Shown here: positions 48,714-60,400 of the stretch, piece by piece
Layout: every line of letters begins with the position of its first letter
Position numbering within the stretch: position 1 is the stretch's first letter
Assembly: GCA_030248215.1 (NCBI GenBank)
Contig: JASANG010001170.1
Location: 62,001 to 126,000, forward strand
Source of the DNA: Enoplolaimus lenunculus
Lineage: Eukaryota; Nematoda; Enoplea; Enoplida; Thoracostomopsidae
Direction of reading: 5' to 3'
Length of the DNA stretch: 64,000 nucleotides
Program-made: the position numbers and the translations under genes
The notes under the pieces: generated by a model
What the model was told of the DNA's origin: nothing
The model's database searches: none
Seen by the model: the letters and a program-made list of their open reading frames with translations, nothing else

Positions 48714-48918
48714 TACGACAAAACTATACGCCTTTGCAAGATTCAGAATTGTATAACCTGCTGTACCGTGGAGGTATGAAAATTTTCTCGCTACTCAGTT
48801 TCGCTCGCCATAAACTGTCTCACAAGGTTTATGCACCCCTAAAACGAAACCCTGGTTCGGATCCTTGCGGTACTCTCCTGTCTCACAGCCTTGGCTGTAC
48901 GGTATTGACGCGAAAAAG

Positions 48919-49106
48919 CACCCATGGAACTTTCAGGCCCGTTCCGGTTTCTGGTGGGTCTGTAAAAGAGTAAGTAGGCTTACATATTAGACTACATGTT
49001 TTGCTTAGGCTTAGGCTTAGAAATACACTTTTGCAACGCTTAGGCTTAGGCTTAGGCTTTGCAATACGCTGAATCTACTGTTACAGCCTAAACAGTAACA
49101 TTGGCC
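48919..49106. mobile_element. F1 MITE, GTTACTTTTAGG-type subfamily
   Basis: CACCCATGGAACTTTCAGGC then GGTGGGTCTGTAAAAG, right end AGTAACATTGGCC; inverse TTAGGC units (GGCTTAGGCTTAGGCTT). Confidence 0.6.
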
Positions 49107-49827
49107 AGAAAAGTATCAAATGCATAAAGAAATTATAAGTTTTTTTGTTTCAAAATCAAAAATTTAATAATTATTTTGGTTGTTTATATTTGTGTTTTTT
49201 ATCAGAATGATAATTTTGCAACAAAGTTTGCAAATTCTACTCAAAAATTATTGCATACATTTACAGACTATGGCCGGTTTATACCGAGATATTGGATCGA
49301 AATATAATTGCGGGTTTGTTTCAATTGATTTTTGTTGCAGAATACAAGAGTTCTTTACCGTTGTTGTTGTTGTTGTTGTTGTTATTATTGAAAATATTTT
49401 AAATTTTAATAATACATTTTAGATTATAAAAAAGTTAAATGTCCTGAAGCAAAATGTTTATAAAAATGACTTTTAAAGGATGTAATTTCATTTTGCAATT
49501 TTGAATTGTATTTCAATGCGAGTACTCGTCAAGCGCTCACGAGCGCAGCTTTTATACCTGTGATAGCATTTCGTAATCAAAACCGTTTGTTGGTTTAATA
49601 TTTTCGATAACACCATTGGTGGATTCAGGGGGTGAGAGGGATGTATCCCACCTTTTACCGGCACTGCCGCCCTCATAATCTTGCGATGCGAATTGTTTAT
49701 CAAAACATTACGATGTGTGTTTTAGCCAAATAGATTGACATAGAAATGGGAAGTTACAACACGAATGAATCGAAAATTTTAGAGCATTCGAAGCAATTGG
49801 GCAATGTTCGAACATCACAAGAAATTT

Positions 49828-50038
49828 GGCCAATGTAAACAATACGGGCGGAACAGTACTACAAGCCTATTTCTAAGCCTAAGCCTAAGCCTAAGCCTAA
49901 ACCTAAGCGTAAGAATGAGCATATTCATAAGCCTAAGCCTAAGCCTAAGCGAAGCATAAAAACTTAGTCTAAAGCTTAAGCTTACGCTATTCTAGTCCCA
50001 CAGAAAAACTCTCCGCCCCTGATCTTTTTACCTGGGCC
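49828..50038. mobile_element. F1 MITE with long CCTAAG array
   Basis: GGCCAATGTAAACAATACGG to TTTTACCTGGGCC; flanks AGAAATTT / TGAAATTT (7/8). Carries four perfect CCTAAG units in a row. Confidence 0.8.
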
Positions 50039-50167
50039 TGAAATTTAATAAAAACGCGCTTTAAAATTGTAAAAATCCAGAATTCAAAAAGCATCTTCTC
50101 CATGGGAAAATTCTGGATCCACCACTAAGCCAGTTAGTATGGATACAATGGATTATCAATTAATTTA

Positions 50168-50421
50168 CACTGTAAATTCCAATGAATTAATTAACCAACT
50201 CAGACGCGAAAGTTCGTTTTTTTCTGTGGTAATAACAGTAAGCTTTAATTCACTCTGAGTTGAGTCAATTGTGACTCTGAGTTGAGTTGATTTGGGGGGC
50301 AGTTCATTAATTAAATCAGAATGAGTTGAACTAACTTAGAATTATAAGTTCTGGTAGTCCTAACTCAGGCTGAGTCATTCAACTCATTCTGAGTTTGAAT
50401 CAACTCACTGAAATTTACAGT
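50168..50421. mobile_element. F3 MITE
   Basis: TA-CACTGTAAATTCCAATGAA to CACTGAAATTTACAG. Confidence 0.75.
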
Positions 50422-50747
50422 ATACCACGGCAAATAATAAAGCCAAAGATTAAGCCTTTCAGCCTATAACCAGGCTTAAGCATAAGCCTTTCAGCCTATA
50501 ACCAAGCTTAAACATAAGCCTAAGTAAAACTTTTCCACTGTGGGTTTAATATGCAAACGTATCATTAAGTTGGTAGGTACTCCTGGCAAAAATCGACCCG
50601 GAGTTTCGGTTGTTTGGACTCCTTTAAGGTTTTGACAGATGGAAACGTCACCGCTTGTTTAATCAATATCATTGCCAGTTTCCAGGAAATGCCATGTCAC
50701 AAAACATTGACATTCCGCCTATTAAGTTGGTGGTAGCTTAATCCATA

Positions 50748-50966
50748 CACTGCAAAAATGGTGAGTCAAATTGACTGTCTCCGAAATAGGCTTTTCCGTA
50801 CTACAAAAATTGAGTCAACTTCGAGAGAGCCAGAGTCAAATTCGGCTCACCCAAGTCGCTCAGTGAGTCGAATTTTACTCTGGCGAAGTCGAATTTGACC
50901 CAGTTCATGTAGTCCCGTAGAGCCTATTTCGGAGAGAGTCAATTTGACTCACCATTTTTTGCAGTG
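50748..50966. mobile_element. F2 MITE
   Basis: TA-CACTGCAAAAATGGTGAGT to CCATTTTTTGCAGTG-TA. Confidence 0.8.
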
Positions 50967-51101
50967 TAGTATACTCTGTAAGTATCCGAGACATGCTTGT
51001 TCGTTATGTGTACATGCAATATAGTGCAAATGTTTTATTGTAGCCTGCAGCATATGTGTTGATAAAGTCGATGAAGTTTTAAGCACTTGGAGTGTCTCGC
51101 T

Positions 51102-51168
51102 GCATTTCGCAGTGGTAAAGCGTTCTCTTAAGGATCCGCAGGCTTGAAGTTCAATCCCCACTTCGCAA
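51102..51168 (+). other. tRNA-like segment, head-to-head pair (left)
   Basis: Box-A-like CGCAGTGGTAAAGCG and box-B-like AAGTTCAATCCCC at tRNA spacing, weak acceptor pairing. Confidence 0.4.
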
Positions 51169-51225
51169 ACCTGTTTTTCCAGCCTAGACGACCGCAGTTT
51201 GAAGCTTTGCCTAAAATTCAGGATA

Positions 51226-51290
51226 ACGCTAGGAATCGAACATCGGCTCTCTTGCACTCGAGTCAAGCATGCTACCACTACACCACACTG
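51226..51290 (-). other. tRNA-like segment, head-to-head pair (right)
   Basis: On the minus strand GGTGTAGTGGTAGCATGC (box A) and GATGTTCGATTCC (box B); an anticodon loop CTCGAGT can be drawn but stems are imperfect. Ends 200 bp before the GPCR start. Confidence 0.45.
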
Positions 51291-51489
51291 TCGATTGCAA
51301 CAACTTTATATTCCGGTATAAGTGTGCATGTATGGCGGCATTCTTTTTGTTTTACCTACCGTTACCGTGCATATATACCAGCAGGTTTTTTTGGTCTCTT
51401 AGACTGACATATACTTTATGTTTAAAAGTGTTAAATAAATTATTTAACGGTTTATAATACCACATTAACACAAACTTTAAAATAAATCA

Positions 51490-54400
51490 ATGTATACGTC
51501 AAACATTTCAACCACAACGCTTCCGAGCGTCAATTCAGGTGAAACCTTACCAATTGAACCAGATTCCGCAATTTGGTCAAACGACGCTGACCAGTCGGGT
51601 AGCGTTGGATTGAACCGAACGAACGATTTCAACTCAAGTTGGAACGATTATCAGCTGGTGTTGAGTCGAGAATTAATTCAATGCTTCTACCGGTCGAGTT
51701 ATTCTACTTCGTCCGTGTTGCTTTGTGGAGTTGTGCTTGGGATTGTGTGTGTTGTAGGACTCATTGGAAATATGATTAGTTTAGCAGCGATTGTGAAACG
51801 ATTGCTGAATACAAGCGTTTTCAAGTGGTACTTGTTTGCGTTGGGCGTATCGGATACTGGTAAGACGTTGAGCCAATTTTAAACGCCCATCCCCTGCAAA
51901 TAAAAACAAACTTGTACGATGGTGCTTGTGCTTTGCGTTCCTTCGTTCAGGCCGTACCCAAGGGGGGTGGGCCGGAGGGGTTCACCCCACCCCCCCAACT
52001 GAAAAACTTTTGATAAAATAGGAAAGTTTGAGCTCCGCTTATATACGGTTCAGCCCTCAATGGCCCGTAGCCAGCTCACCTTGTTAGGAGGGTTAAAACT
52101 TTTTAGGAGGGGCAATTAAGAGTGTTCAATGACTTAAGTACAAGCAAGATTGAAAATTTTATAGGGGGGGGGGCGAAATATTTCCAGGGAGGCTAACCCC
52201 TCCTGCCCCCCCCTCGGCTACGTGCCCGACTGACAATCTGGGTTAAGTTGATTTCTTTATCGCTGGTGCAGATAGTCGCAAGTTTTATAAAAGTTTCCAA
52301 AACTACGATAAGTGCTACACACATTTGAGAATAATACGCGCATAGTACTCAGACAAATTGTGGTATCGAAATAAACCAAATAATTTATTTTTATTTCAGG
52401 CATTCTTCTCTCGTCGCTAATAATCATCGCAACGCCTCGACTCGTATTCTGGATTAACCTCGAATACTCAGCCCTTCACGACGGTATTGTCTACTTAACC
52501 CCAATATTCTACACCATTGTTTCGGTGTCCCTAACTGCTAGTGCTTGGGTAACTGCGCTTATGTCGCTGATGCAGTGTATTTCAGTCCGATTTCCATTTT
52601 CTGTCCGCCTAATGACGTCAAATCGAACTAAACTACTCATAGGCGGCGTCTATACGATATCGGCCTTGTACAACATACCACGAGCGTTTGAGCTCCGAGC
52701 AGTCCGCTGTTTGGAGCCGACAACTCGACGGGTACAATTGTTTGTCGACGCGACTCAACTGCGACTAAATCAGTGGTATATGAAAATTTATCTCGGTGCA
52801 ATATTTACCATTTTTAACTTTGCTCTACCGTTTGTTGTTATTATTCCTAGCAATATTGTGACCACTTGTGCAATACGGCATCTGTCAGCGAGACGTCGTC
52901 GTAACGCAACAAGGGTTGGCAATCCAACTGCAAGTATGACGGTCGACTGTAGAAGTTTCAGTGAAATGACGCGAAAATCAAGTGCCGGTACAACTGGACG
53001 AAAAGCGTGGAAACCAGGGCCAATGAGTAATATTTCGAGCAAAACTAGCCGTGGTGGTATATTGGCCAATCGGACGCCTGCGTCAAGCTGTGACGATAGC
53101 GGAGCGTCACAAGCGACTGCAAAAACATCACGCGATTCTGATAATTGCAGTTGCGTTGCGACATCAGAGACTGCCAAATATCGACAGCAACAACCACAAC
53201 AGCAACAACAACGAAACGTAAACACCAAGTTGAAAAATGTTAAATTTGCATCAAATTCAACAATTGTGTCAAAAGTATCAGAACTCGGCAACCAAAACGA
53301 CAAATCGAGACCAAAATTATCACCAAATGTTTCGTTCAAATCTCTCAGACAACTCAAGCGACGAGCGTTCACTGGTCAACGTTCAAATGCGACCATGAGA
53401 TTCAAAAAATCAAAAGGGATCGAGCTGGAGAGCAAAAGCAGTTTGGGTAAATCAAATCGAATCCTGTTCGACCAAAGTGGTAACGATTCTGGGATAAATA
53501 TGGAAAACGTTACTGAAACAACTCGAAAACAAAATTTGGCAACAAAATGGCGAGTTCCGTTGGTTCAATTTGGCAAGCGAGACGGCAAAACTTGTAGCAG
53601 CGACATCAACACTGGAAGCGATATTCATAGCGATCAAACTTGTCGTAAAAGCAGAAACAACAGCGACAGCAATAATATCAACAAGCCAGCACCGTTAGAC
53701 AAATCGACGCCACGTGTCACGACATCAGACAAATCGACGCCACGTGTCACGACATCAGACAAATCGACGTCACGTGTCGCGACCTCAGACAAATCGACGC
53801 CACCTGAATCGACGCTAGACAAATTGTCGGCAAACAAATTGACACCACACAAATCGACACTACATGTATCGACGGCAACCAAAACGTCGCCAGGTAAATC
53901 GACGCCAGACAAATCGACGCCATACGTCTCCACTCCAGACAAATCCTCAATAGACAAATCGGCATCAGACAAACCCATGCCAGACAAATCGACACCGGAG
54001 AAATCGTCACCAGACAAATCGACGAAACACAAATCGATGCCAGACAAGTTGTCACCAGACAAATCGACGGCAGACAAATCGATGCCAGACAAGTTGTCAC
54101 CAAACAAATCGACGGCAGACAAATCGATGCCAGACAAGTTGTCACCAGACAAATCGAGGGCAGACAAATCGATGCCAGACAAGTTGTCACCAAACAAATC
54201 GACGGCAGACAAATCGATGCCAGACAAGTTGTCACCAAACAAATCGACGGCAGACAAATCGATGCCAGACAAGTTGTCACCAGACAAATCGACGGCAGAC
54301 AAATCGATGCCAGACAAATCGTCGCCAGACGAATCGACGCCACCCGACACAGACACTATCAAACTCGACGAGACAACTGGACCAAAAACGTCGTGTTGTT

Positions 54401-55788
54401 CGAACAATTCAGGTAAAGTCATCAACTTTGACGTCGACACATTTGATTTACTCGAACATCGCGGTAGCTTCGGCGGGAATGGTTCGCGAACTGTCGCAAC
54501 AGCAACAGAAGTGGAAAACAATGTTCGTAAAGATACGCCAATAGTAGGAGTAGGTCAATGCTGGCTTGGCGGAACCGGAAGTACGGCGGCCCGAAAACGA
54601 ACTTATCGACCGGATTCACCCTGTCAACAACAAAAACAAGCACAACGGCTGGCAAATGTAAATGAAGAAACGACTGGCGCGGTACCAAACGAATCAATAA
54701 CAACAACTACAACAACACAACCACAACAAAAACAACAACAACAACAACAACAACATCATCATCATCAACAACAACAACAACAACAACAACAAAAACAACA
54801 ACAACAACAACCGTCACGTGATCACGTAAAATACACTCCTCCTTTGAGATCTGCTGCCGACGCGGCTCAAACTCGATACGGTCAAACGCGTCGGCGACAA
54901 CTTCAAAGCTTACGCAAGCTCAAAACACTAGACTCACCGTCGCCAGCGTCTGAAAGTTGCCAACGAAAACGTCAGCCTATTTCCCACGCTTTAAATTCTC
55001 ACGCTCTTAATTCGCACGCGTTAAATTCCCACGCGTCTGCATCAACATTCGCGAGTCCATTGCTTGGTCCAAAAGGTATTTGCGGGTCGGCGAAAGATCT
55101 CTCCGGATCGCGACCCTGTGACAAACGGCTGGAACCAAAACTAAGCTCAGATACGCTGATCACAAAATCGCGTAACGTTTCATACAATACTTCCCCGTTG
55201 CGGACGTCATGCCAGACGACTCCGCGGACTGGAAACCCTCAAGCTGGCCTCATCACTGCGCTTTTGGGTACAATTTCAGGCCTGTTCACCGCGTGTAACG
55301 TCGTCCCGTTTGTCACCAACGTCATCGAGCTGTCGTCTCCGAGTTCACAGTTCCAAAATCCACAATTTTTACGACTTCTCAATCTTTGCACTGATATTGG
55401 AAATTTGCTCATTTGCATTAATTCAAGTGTCAATTTTTGTTTGTATTTATTTTTCAACGAACGTTGCCGTGGCAACTGTTGTTCGTTGTTGTTGTGTCGT
55501 TGTTTTTGTTGCTGTTGTTGTTGCTGTTGTTGTTGTACGTTCGATAGTGACCAGTTGAATGCAGCGACGACAACAACAAATAATATCGCGTGTAGCGTTC
55601 AAAGTGTCACTGGAATTTACCGTCATACAACGGTTGTTAAACCGAGTCCTCGGTCGATGGCACAACGAACCAGTTCTGCTGAAACAGTGGCGCCGTCGAT
55701 GCGAAGCGAACCAGACCCGAAGTCGAGGTCGCAACAATGCTTAACCCCACTGATTCGAACGAAACACGGTAATGCGGATCAAAATTGA
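51490..55788 (+). CDS. Rhodopsin-family (peptide-receptor-like) GPCR with giant intracellular loop 3
   Basis: Seven-helix G-protein-coupled receptor, plasma membrane; ligand unknown, probably a neuropeptide by family look. Exons 51490-51859 and 52400-55788 join in frame (1252 residues). Extracellular N-terminus has NIS, NRT and NSS glycosylation sites. TM1 contains IGNMISLAAIV, TM2 LFALGVSD, TM5 about residues 252-282, TM6 1073-1098, TM7 1116-1143 with NSSVNFCLYLFF in place of NPxxY, like FMRFamide-type receptors. Odd: the E/DRY position reads MQC (181-183), and no Cys is seen at the usual TM3 start although ECL2 has one. Loop 3 is about 785 residues of low complexity: Lys/Ser/Thr-rich, a 15-residue repeat (DKSTADKSMPDKLSP), poly-Gln/His; a poly-Cys run follows TM7. 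AATAAA at 56275 may end the transcript. Confidence 0.8.
51860..52399 (+). other. GPCR intron
   Basis: GT at 51860 and AG at 52398-52399. Contains a C/G-homopolymer-rich degenerate repeat (51960-52210, CCCACCCCCCCAACTGAAAA) and a short F5 end near 52300. Confidence 0.6.
53697..54350 (+). repeat. Coding minisatellite in GPCR loop 3
   Basis: 15-bp units (GACAAATCGACGCCA and variants, five residues) grade into six 45-bp higher-order units (54049-54320) encoding DKSTADKSMPDKLSP. All changes keep the plus frame open, arguing for coding constraint. Confidence 0.9.
54712..54812 (+). repeat. (CAA)n poly-Gln/His tract
   Basis: CAACAACAACAA runs with an internal CATCATCATCAT; encodes Gln runs flanking HHHH in GPCR loop 3. 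Confidence 0.9.
55482..55540 (+). repeat. (TGT)n poly-Cys tract after TM7
   Basis: TGTTGTTGTTGC-type repeat read in the Cys frame, giving CRCF then ten consecutive Cys just after the last helix. Confidence 0.85.
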
Positions 55789-55820
55789 AGACAAACTCAT
55801 CAGTATTTTTGACAATGATA

Positions 55821-56050
55821 CACTGTAAATACCAGTGAGTTAATTTCAACTCAGATTGAGTTGAATCATTCAGTCTGAGTTAGGACTATCAGACCTTGTA
55901 ATTCTGAGTTGATATAACTCATTGTGATTTAATCAATCAACTTTTTCGGAATCAACTCAACTCAGAGTGAGTTAAAGTTTGATGTTATTAACTCGGAAAT
56001 CACTAACTTTCCGTCAGAGTTGATTAATTAACTCATTGGAACTTATAGTG
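55821..56050. mobile_element. F3 MITE in GPCR 3' region
   Basis: TA-CACTGTAAATACCAGTGAG to TTGGAACTTATAGTG, starting 33 bp after the GPCR stop, so likely in its 3' UTR. Confidence 0.75.
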
Positions 56051-56274
56051 AACCAACCGCACTATTTTGGTGCAATAGTATATATCCTCACGTGAAGTCA
56101 CAGAAATGAATGTGGATTTGGGGGGGCGGGCGGGCGCGGCTTCTGTGTCCCCTACTGTCGGTAAATCTCTTTTGTGTTACAAGTCATTTATTCCCTCTGC
56201 TATACGTTCCACAGCTGTTCTATTTTAAAATTCTATGTATATATTTATGTTATATTTAAAAATTGTTATATTCC

Positions 56275-56280
56275 AATAAA
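56275..56280 (+). terminator. Possible poly-A signal for GPCR
   Basis: AATAAA 487 bp after the stop codon, followed by a TG-rich stretch. Confidence 0.4.
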
Positions 56281-56436
56281 AACGTTGTGAGTATATTTCC
56301 TACATTCCTGTACGTTTTAGCCGTGTTTTACTATCGTAAACTGTTTTTTTAAATTAAAAACGTATTTTAACAGACAAAATTTACAGGCATCTGTTGCGAT
56401 AAATTACCAAATGAAATTGTTGCAGTACCGGTGTTA

Positions 56437-56752
56437 GGCCAATATAAAGAACATGGGCGAAACAGTATTATAACCATATTCCTAAGACTAAGCCTAAGCC
56501 TAAGCCTAAGCCTGAACCTAAGCGTAAGAATAAGCAATTCCTAAGCCTAAGCCTAAACCTAAGCCTAAGCGTAAGAATGAGCATATTCCTAAGCCTAAGC
56601 CTAAACCTAAGCCTAAGCTTAAATGTAAGAATGAGCATATTCCTCAGCCTAAGCCTAAGACTAATCCATGCAAAAAAATTAATCTAAAGCTTACGCTTAC
56701 ACTTTTGTTGTTCCGTAGAAAAAACGTTCCACCCCTGATTTTTACACGGGCT
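56437..56752. mobile_element. F1 MITE with extended hexamer array
   Basis: GGCCAATATAAAGAACATGG to TTTTTACACGGGCT; flanks CGGTGTTA / CGGTGTCA (7/8). Holds three successive CCTAAGCCTAAGCC blocks separated by GTAAGAATGAGCATATTCCT, a duplicated interior. Confidence 0.8.
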
Positions 56753-57050
56753 CGGTGTCACAAGAAAATTTTTCCCACGCGTCATTTTTTTCCCACGGAA
56801 CGTCTACGTTAGCGCTATTTTCACCCATGACAAGCTAAACCCACAAAATTTAGTTCACTTCGCGTTCGATTTACCCCTTTCGGTTTCCCTTTCTTGAAAA
56901 GAAATATGTGTTTAAAGGAGCCGCTGTATCGTTGGTCTCAACATCGCCCCCCGCCCGCCCCCGTATAGATGTGCCATTCCACTTTCGTTAATATCATCTG
57001 GTATCGGATAGTCTTGTGGTTATTTTGCGACCTTATCACTGCATAATCGC

Positions 57051-57226
57051 GGCTCACGTTACTTTGAGAGGCAAACAATTTTTTCAAGTAAGCTATAAGC
57101 TTTAGGCTAATTATTTTTGGTTAGGCTTAGGCTTAAGCTGACGCTTAATTATAGGCTTATCTTTACGCTGAGGCTTAGGCTTAGGGATGTGCTTACTGTT
57201 TTACACTCCTCAGAGCAACATTGGCC
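57051..57226. mobile_element. F1 MITE, GTTACTTTGAG subfamily
   Basis: GGCTCACGTTACTTTGAGAG to GAGCAACATTGGCC; no clear TSD. Confidence 0.55.
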
Positions 57227-57482
57227 GCCAAAGCAATGGCCCTAAAATAGTAGCTTCCGCAGCCCGTGATAAATACTACTGTCCATGGATGTTGCAGTTC
57301 CCGCGACCTTAATTCTTTATGAAACCGAAACAAAAAAATTTATGATAGGGGGCGTACACTCACAGCCCCGCCCCCCCTCTGGATCCGCTAGTGCTTTCAT
57401 TTGAGGTCTGCTATAATTCTTGACTTCAATAGACAATCACTCATGGCTTCAGTGTAATTTGTCGGACAGTATAAAAGCTACT

Positions 57483-60400
57483 ATGTTATATAATAAAATA
57501 CAGTTCTACGTTTCAATCAACAATTTCGTATGGACAGCGTTATTGATAGTAGGAGCCGCTACGCTCACTTCGAACGCATTTAAATCTAAACAAACCTACG
57601 CAGTGACTGGACAATTCTTCTGCGGTGACAGATCAAAACCGTATGCAAACGCGGAGGTCAAATTGTACGAAAGCGGCATTAAAGGTAAGCTGTGAAACCT
57701 GTCGGCCACAGACACTGTAAATTTGAGTGAGTTGGTTTTAACTCAGAATGAGTTGAATCAATCAGTCTGAGTTAGGACAATCGGAACTCACAATTTTGAG
57801 TTTATTCAAATCATTCTGAGTTTATTAATCAACTCACACTGAGTCAATTTAACTCAGAGTGACAATCCGCTCAACTCAGAGTGAGTTAATGTTTACTGAT
57901 TTTGATTCAGATATAACTAACTCGCAACCTAAATTGATTAATCAACTCTTTCGAATTTACAGTGCAGGCAAACATGTTCAGTCGTGTCGTGAACAGCTGT
58001 TTGACCCAGTTGGCAACTAAGAGTAATGCCCCCAAAACATCAAATGTTGTTCAGTTCAAGATATTCAGAACTAATACTAGAGAGCAAATTAAATCTGATT
58101 GGATGTTGTCGAGTGAAACACAGGCTTTTCTCGGATTTTCATTGGCAGACGAATAATTTTTGGTTTAGTACAAATTTTCGATGGACTGGTCGGATCATGC
58201 AAATAATAATGGCTGATCCAACAAAGCCTATTAGGCTAAGCCTAAGCTTCGCCTACTCTATAAGTCCGTCAATTCTCCCTAATGGATAGGCTCCTATAGA
58301 CATACGCAGATAGGTCAGCACATAACGAATCCCCAGTTGCCGAAACGTTGCCGTGTCCTGACCGCCCAATGTATAGCACAGGACCCGTAAAAGTAGTATA
58401 AGCGTAAGCTTAAGCCTAAGTGTAAGAATGAGCATCTTTTTAAGCCTAAGCCTAAGCCCAAGACAAGCAAAAAATTATTCTAAAGCTTAAGCCTAAGTGT
58501 AAGAATGAGCATATTTCTAAGCCTTAGCCTAAGCCCAAGACAAGCAAAAAATTATTCTAAAGCTTAAGCCTAAGTGTAAGAATGAGCATATTTCTAAGCC
58601 TAAGCCTAAGCCAAGACAAGCAAAAAATTATTCTAACGCTTAAGCCTAAGTGTAAGAATGAGCATATTTCTAAGCCTTAGCCTAAGCCCAAGACAAGCAA
58701 AAAATTATTCTAGAGCTTAAGCCTAAGTGTAAGAATGAGCATATTTCTAAGCCTAAGCCTAAGCCCAAGACAAGCAAAAAATTATTCTAACGCTTAAGCC
58801 TAAGTGTAAGAATGAGCATATTTCTAAGCCTAAGCCTAAGCCCAAGACAACAAGCAAAAAATTATTCTAAAGCTTAAGCCTAAGTGTAAGAATGAGCATA
58901 TTTCTAAGCCTAAGCCTAAGCCTAAGACAAGCAAAAAATTATTCTAAAGCTTAAGCCTACTCTATTGCAGTCCCGCAGAAAAACGCTTCACCCCTCTAAT
59001 CTTTCCATCATTAGCCGCATGCCCTACTCTGAACCCAATACTCCGTTACGATTAAAAATTACTAATTTACATCTCACTTATATAAATTATATCGTCTGTA
59101 TGACGAAAAGAAGTTGAAAAAAATTTCAATTGTTTTGTTCAGTTTCAGGTTCAAAAGAAATGATGAAAAACTACACAAATGGCAAAGGTGAATTTTACAT
59201 AACTGGCTCTGCGAAAGAATTTACCAGTATCGACGTGGTGCTAAAAGCGTTTCATGACTGCAACGACGGATTAAAGCCATGCCAGGTTCAGATTGTTTTA
59301 ATTGAAATAAAGCTACACATACAACAAATTGCCCTATTTTAAAACAGTGTTTAAAATTTCAAACGCCCTTTTAGCAGAAATTCCATGACATATCTCTTGA
59401 ATTTTAAACTGTAAACCTGTCAAAAAATACAGGTCTTAAAGTTTTCAAATCTGAAAGTTTGAAATTTAAAATTTCAAATCTGAAAGTTTGAAATTTAAAT
59501 TTTCAAATCTGAAAGTTTGAAATTTAAAACTATATTTTACAAACGTTTATGTTGTCCGCGATTAATCAACTCATTCCTAGTGTTAAGGGTACAACTGGAG
59601 GTCTGCCTCATAGCTCCGGCAGAAAATCCGAGACCAAACTGCTATTTGTTTAAAATAGCAAATTGGTCTAGACCAGTTGGTAAGTTGGCCTGAATAGTAG
59701 ATTGCCTATACAGACGTTGATAATAGCTAAACAAGATTATTTTAATCTGCAGCCAGATTCTGCCCCCGGCTACGAAGAAATTGGCCAATGTTACTTTTAG
59801 GGGTGTTACTGTAGATTAAGCGTATTCGTAAGCCGAAACCCGCACATGTACAGAACAGGGCCGGAATGTTTTCCTGCGGGACTGTGATACAGTAAAGCTT
59901 AAGCTTCAGACTATTTTTTTGCTTAGGATTAGGCTAGGCTTATGCGGGATTCACGTTATAACCGGGGCAGGCGGGACACGGTTTGTCCCATGTTGATTCG
60001 ACGTCATCGTTAAAATTCAAGCACTCATATCGGGTGAACAGATAAAAAACGCGACTGTCATATGACATTTACTCAAAAACCGCCGCTCTCAGAAGATCAT
60101 TGTGTACAAGAGACGGTATGTCACATGGTATTAACGGACATTTATGCGAATAAGTATCATATGATATTCCAAAATTACAACGAATATCATATCATATTCA
60201 GCTTGACAGTGTAATCTTCTGTTGCTAATAGATTAATGGAAAGTCGGACGGCAGAGGCACAGATGTGCTTAAAATAGCAAATACACGTCTGTACAGTCAT
60301 TTCCGACACAAAATCGATTAGAAAAACAGTGTCATAATTCAAAAATTAAAATTTCAAATTGTACACGGTAAAAAATGGGGAGTCAAATTGACTCTCTCGG

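Larger units (their letters stand above)
24962..51489. other. 26-kb gene-poor, MITE-rich region
   Basis: No gene could be firmly assigned apart from the tRNA-like locus. It holds seven or more F1 copies, six F2, ten F3, four full or partial F6, three F7, plus F4, F5 and F8 pieces, tandem repeats and a poly-A retroposon, all listed separately. Two exon-like ORFs with AG acceptors and stops (30294-30466, 41109-41368) are the only coding hints. About 38500-39950 and 36000-36780 show nothing recognisable. Confidence 0.5.

Noticed and set aside
53747-54343. Second minus-strand ORF of Ile/Cys/Leu repeats
   Set aside because: Another frame of the same minisatellite; hydrophobicity is an artefact of the unit.
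53634-54521. Minus-strand 295-residue ORF with GIDLSAVDLSGDNLS repeats, resembling a pentapeptide-repeat protein
   Set aside because: It is the antisense of the GPCR DKS repeat; a 15-bp unit open on both strands automatically yields a five-residue pattern. The plus strand has the seven-helix context.
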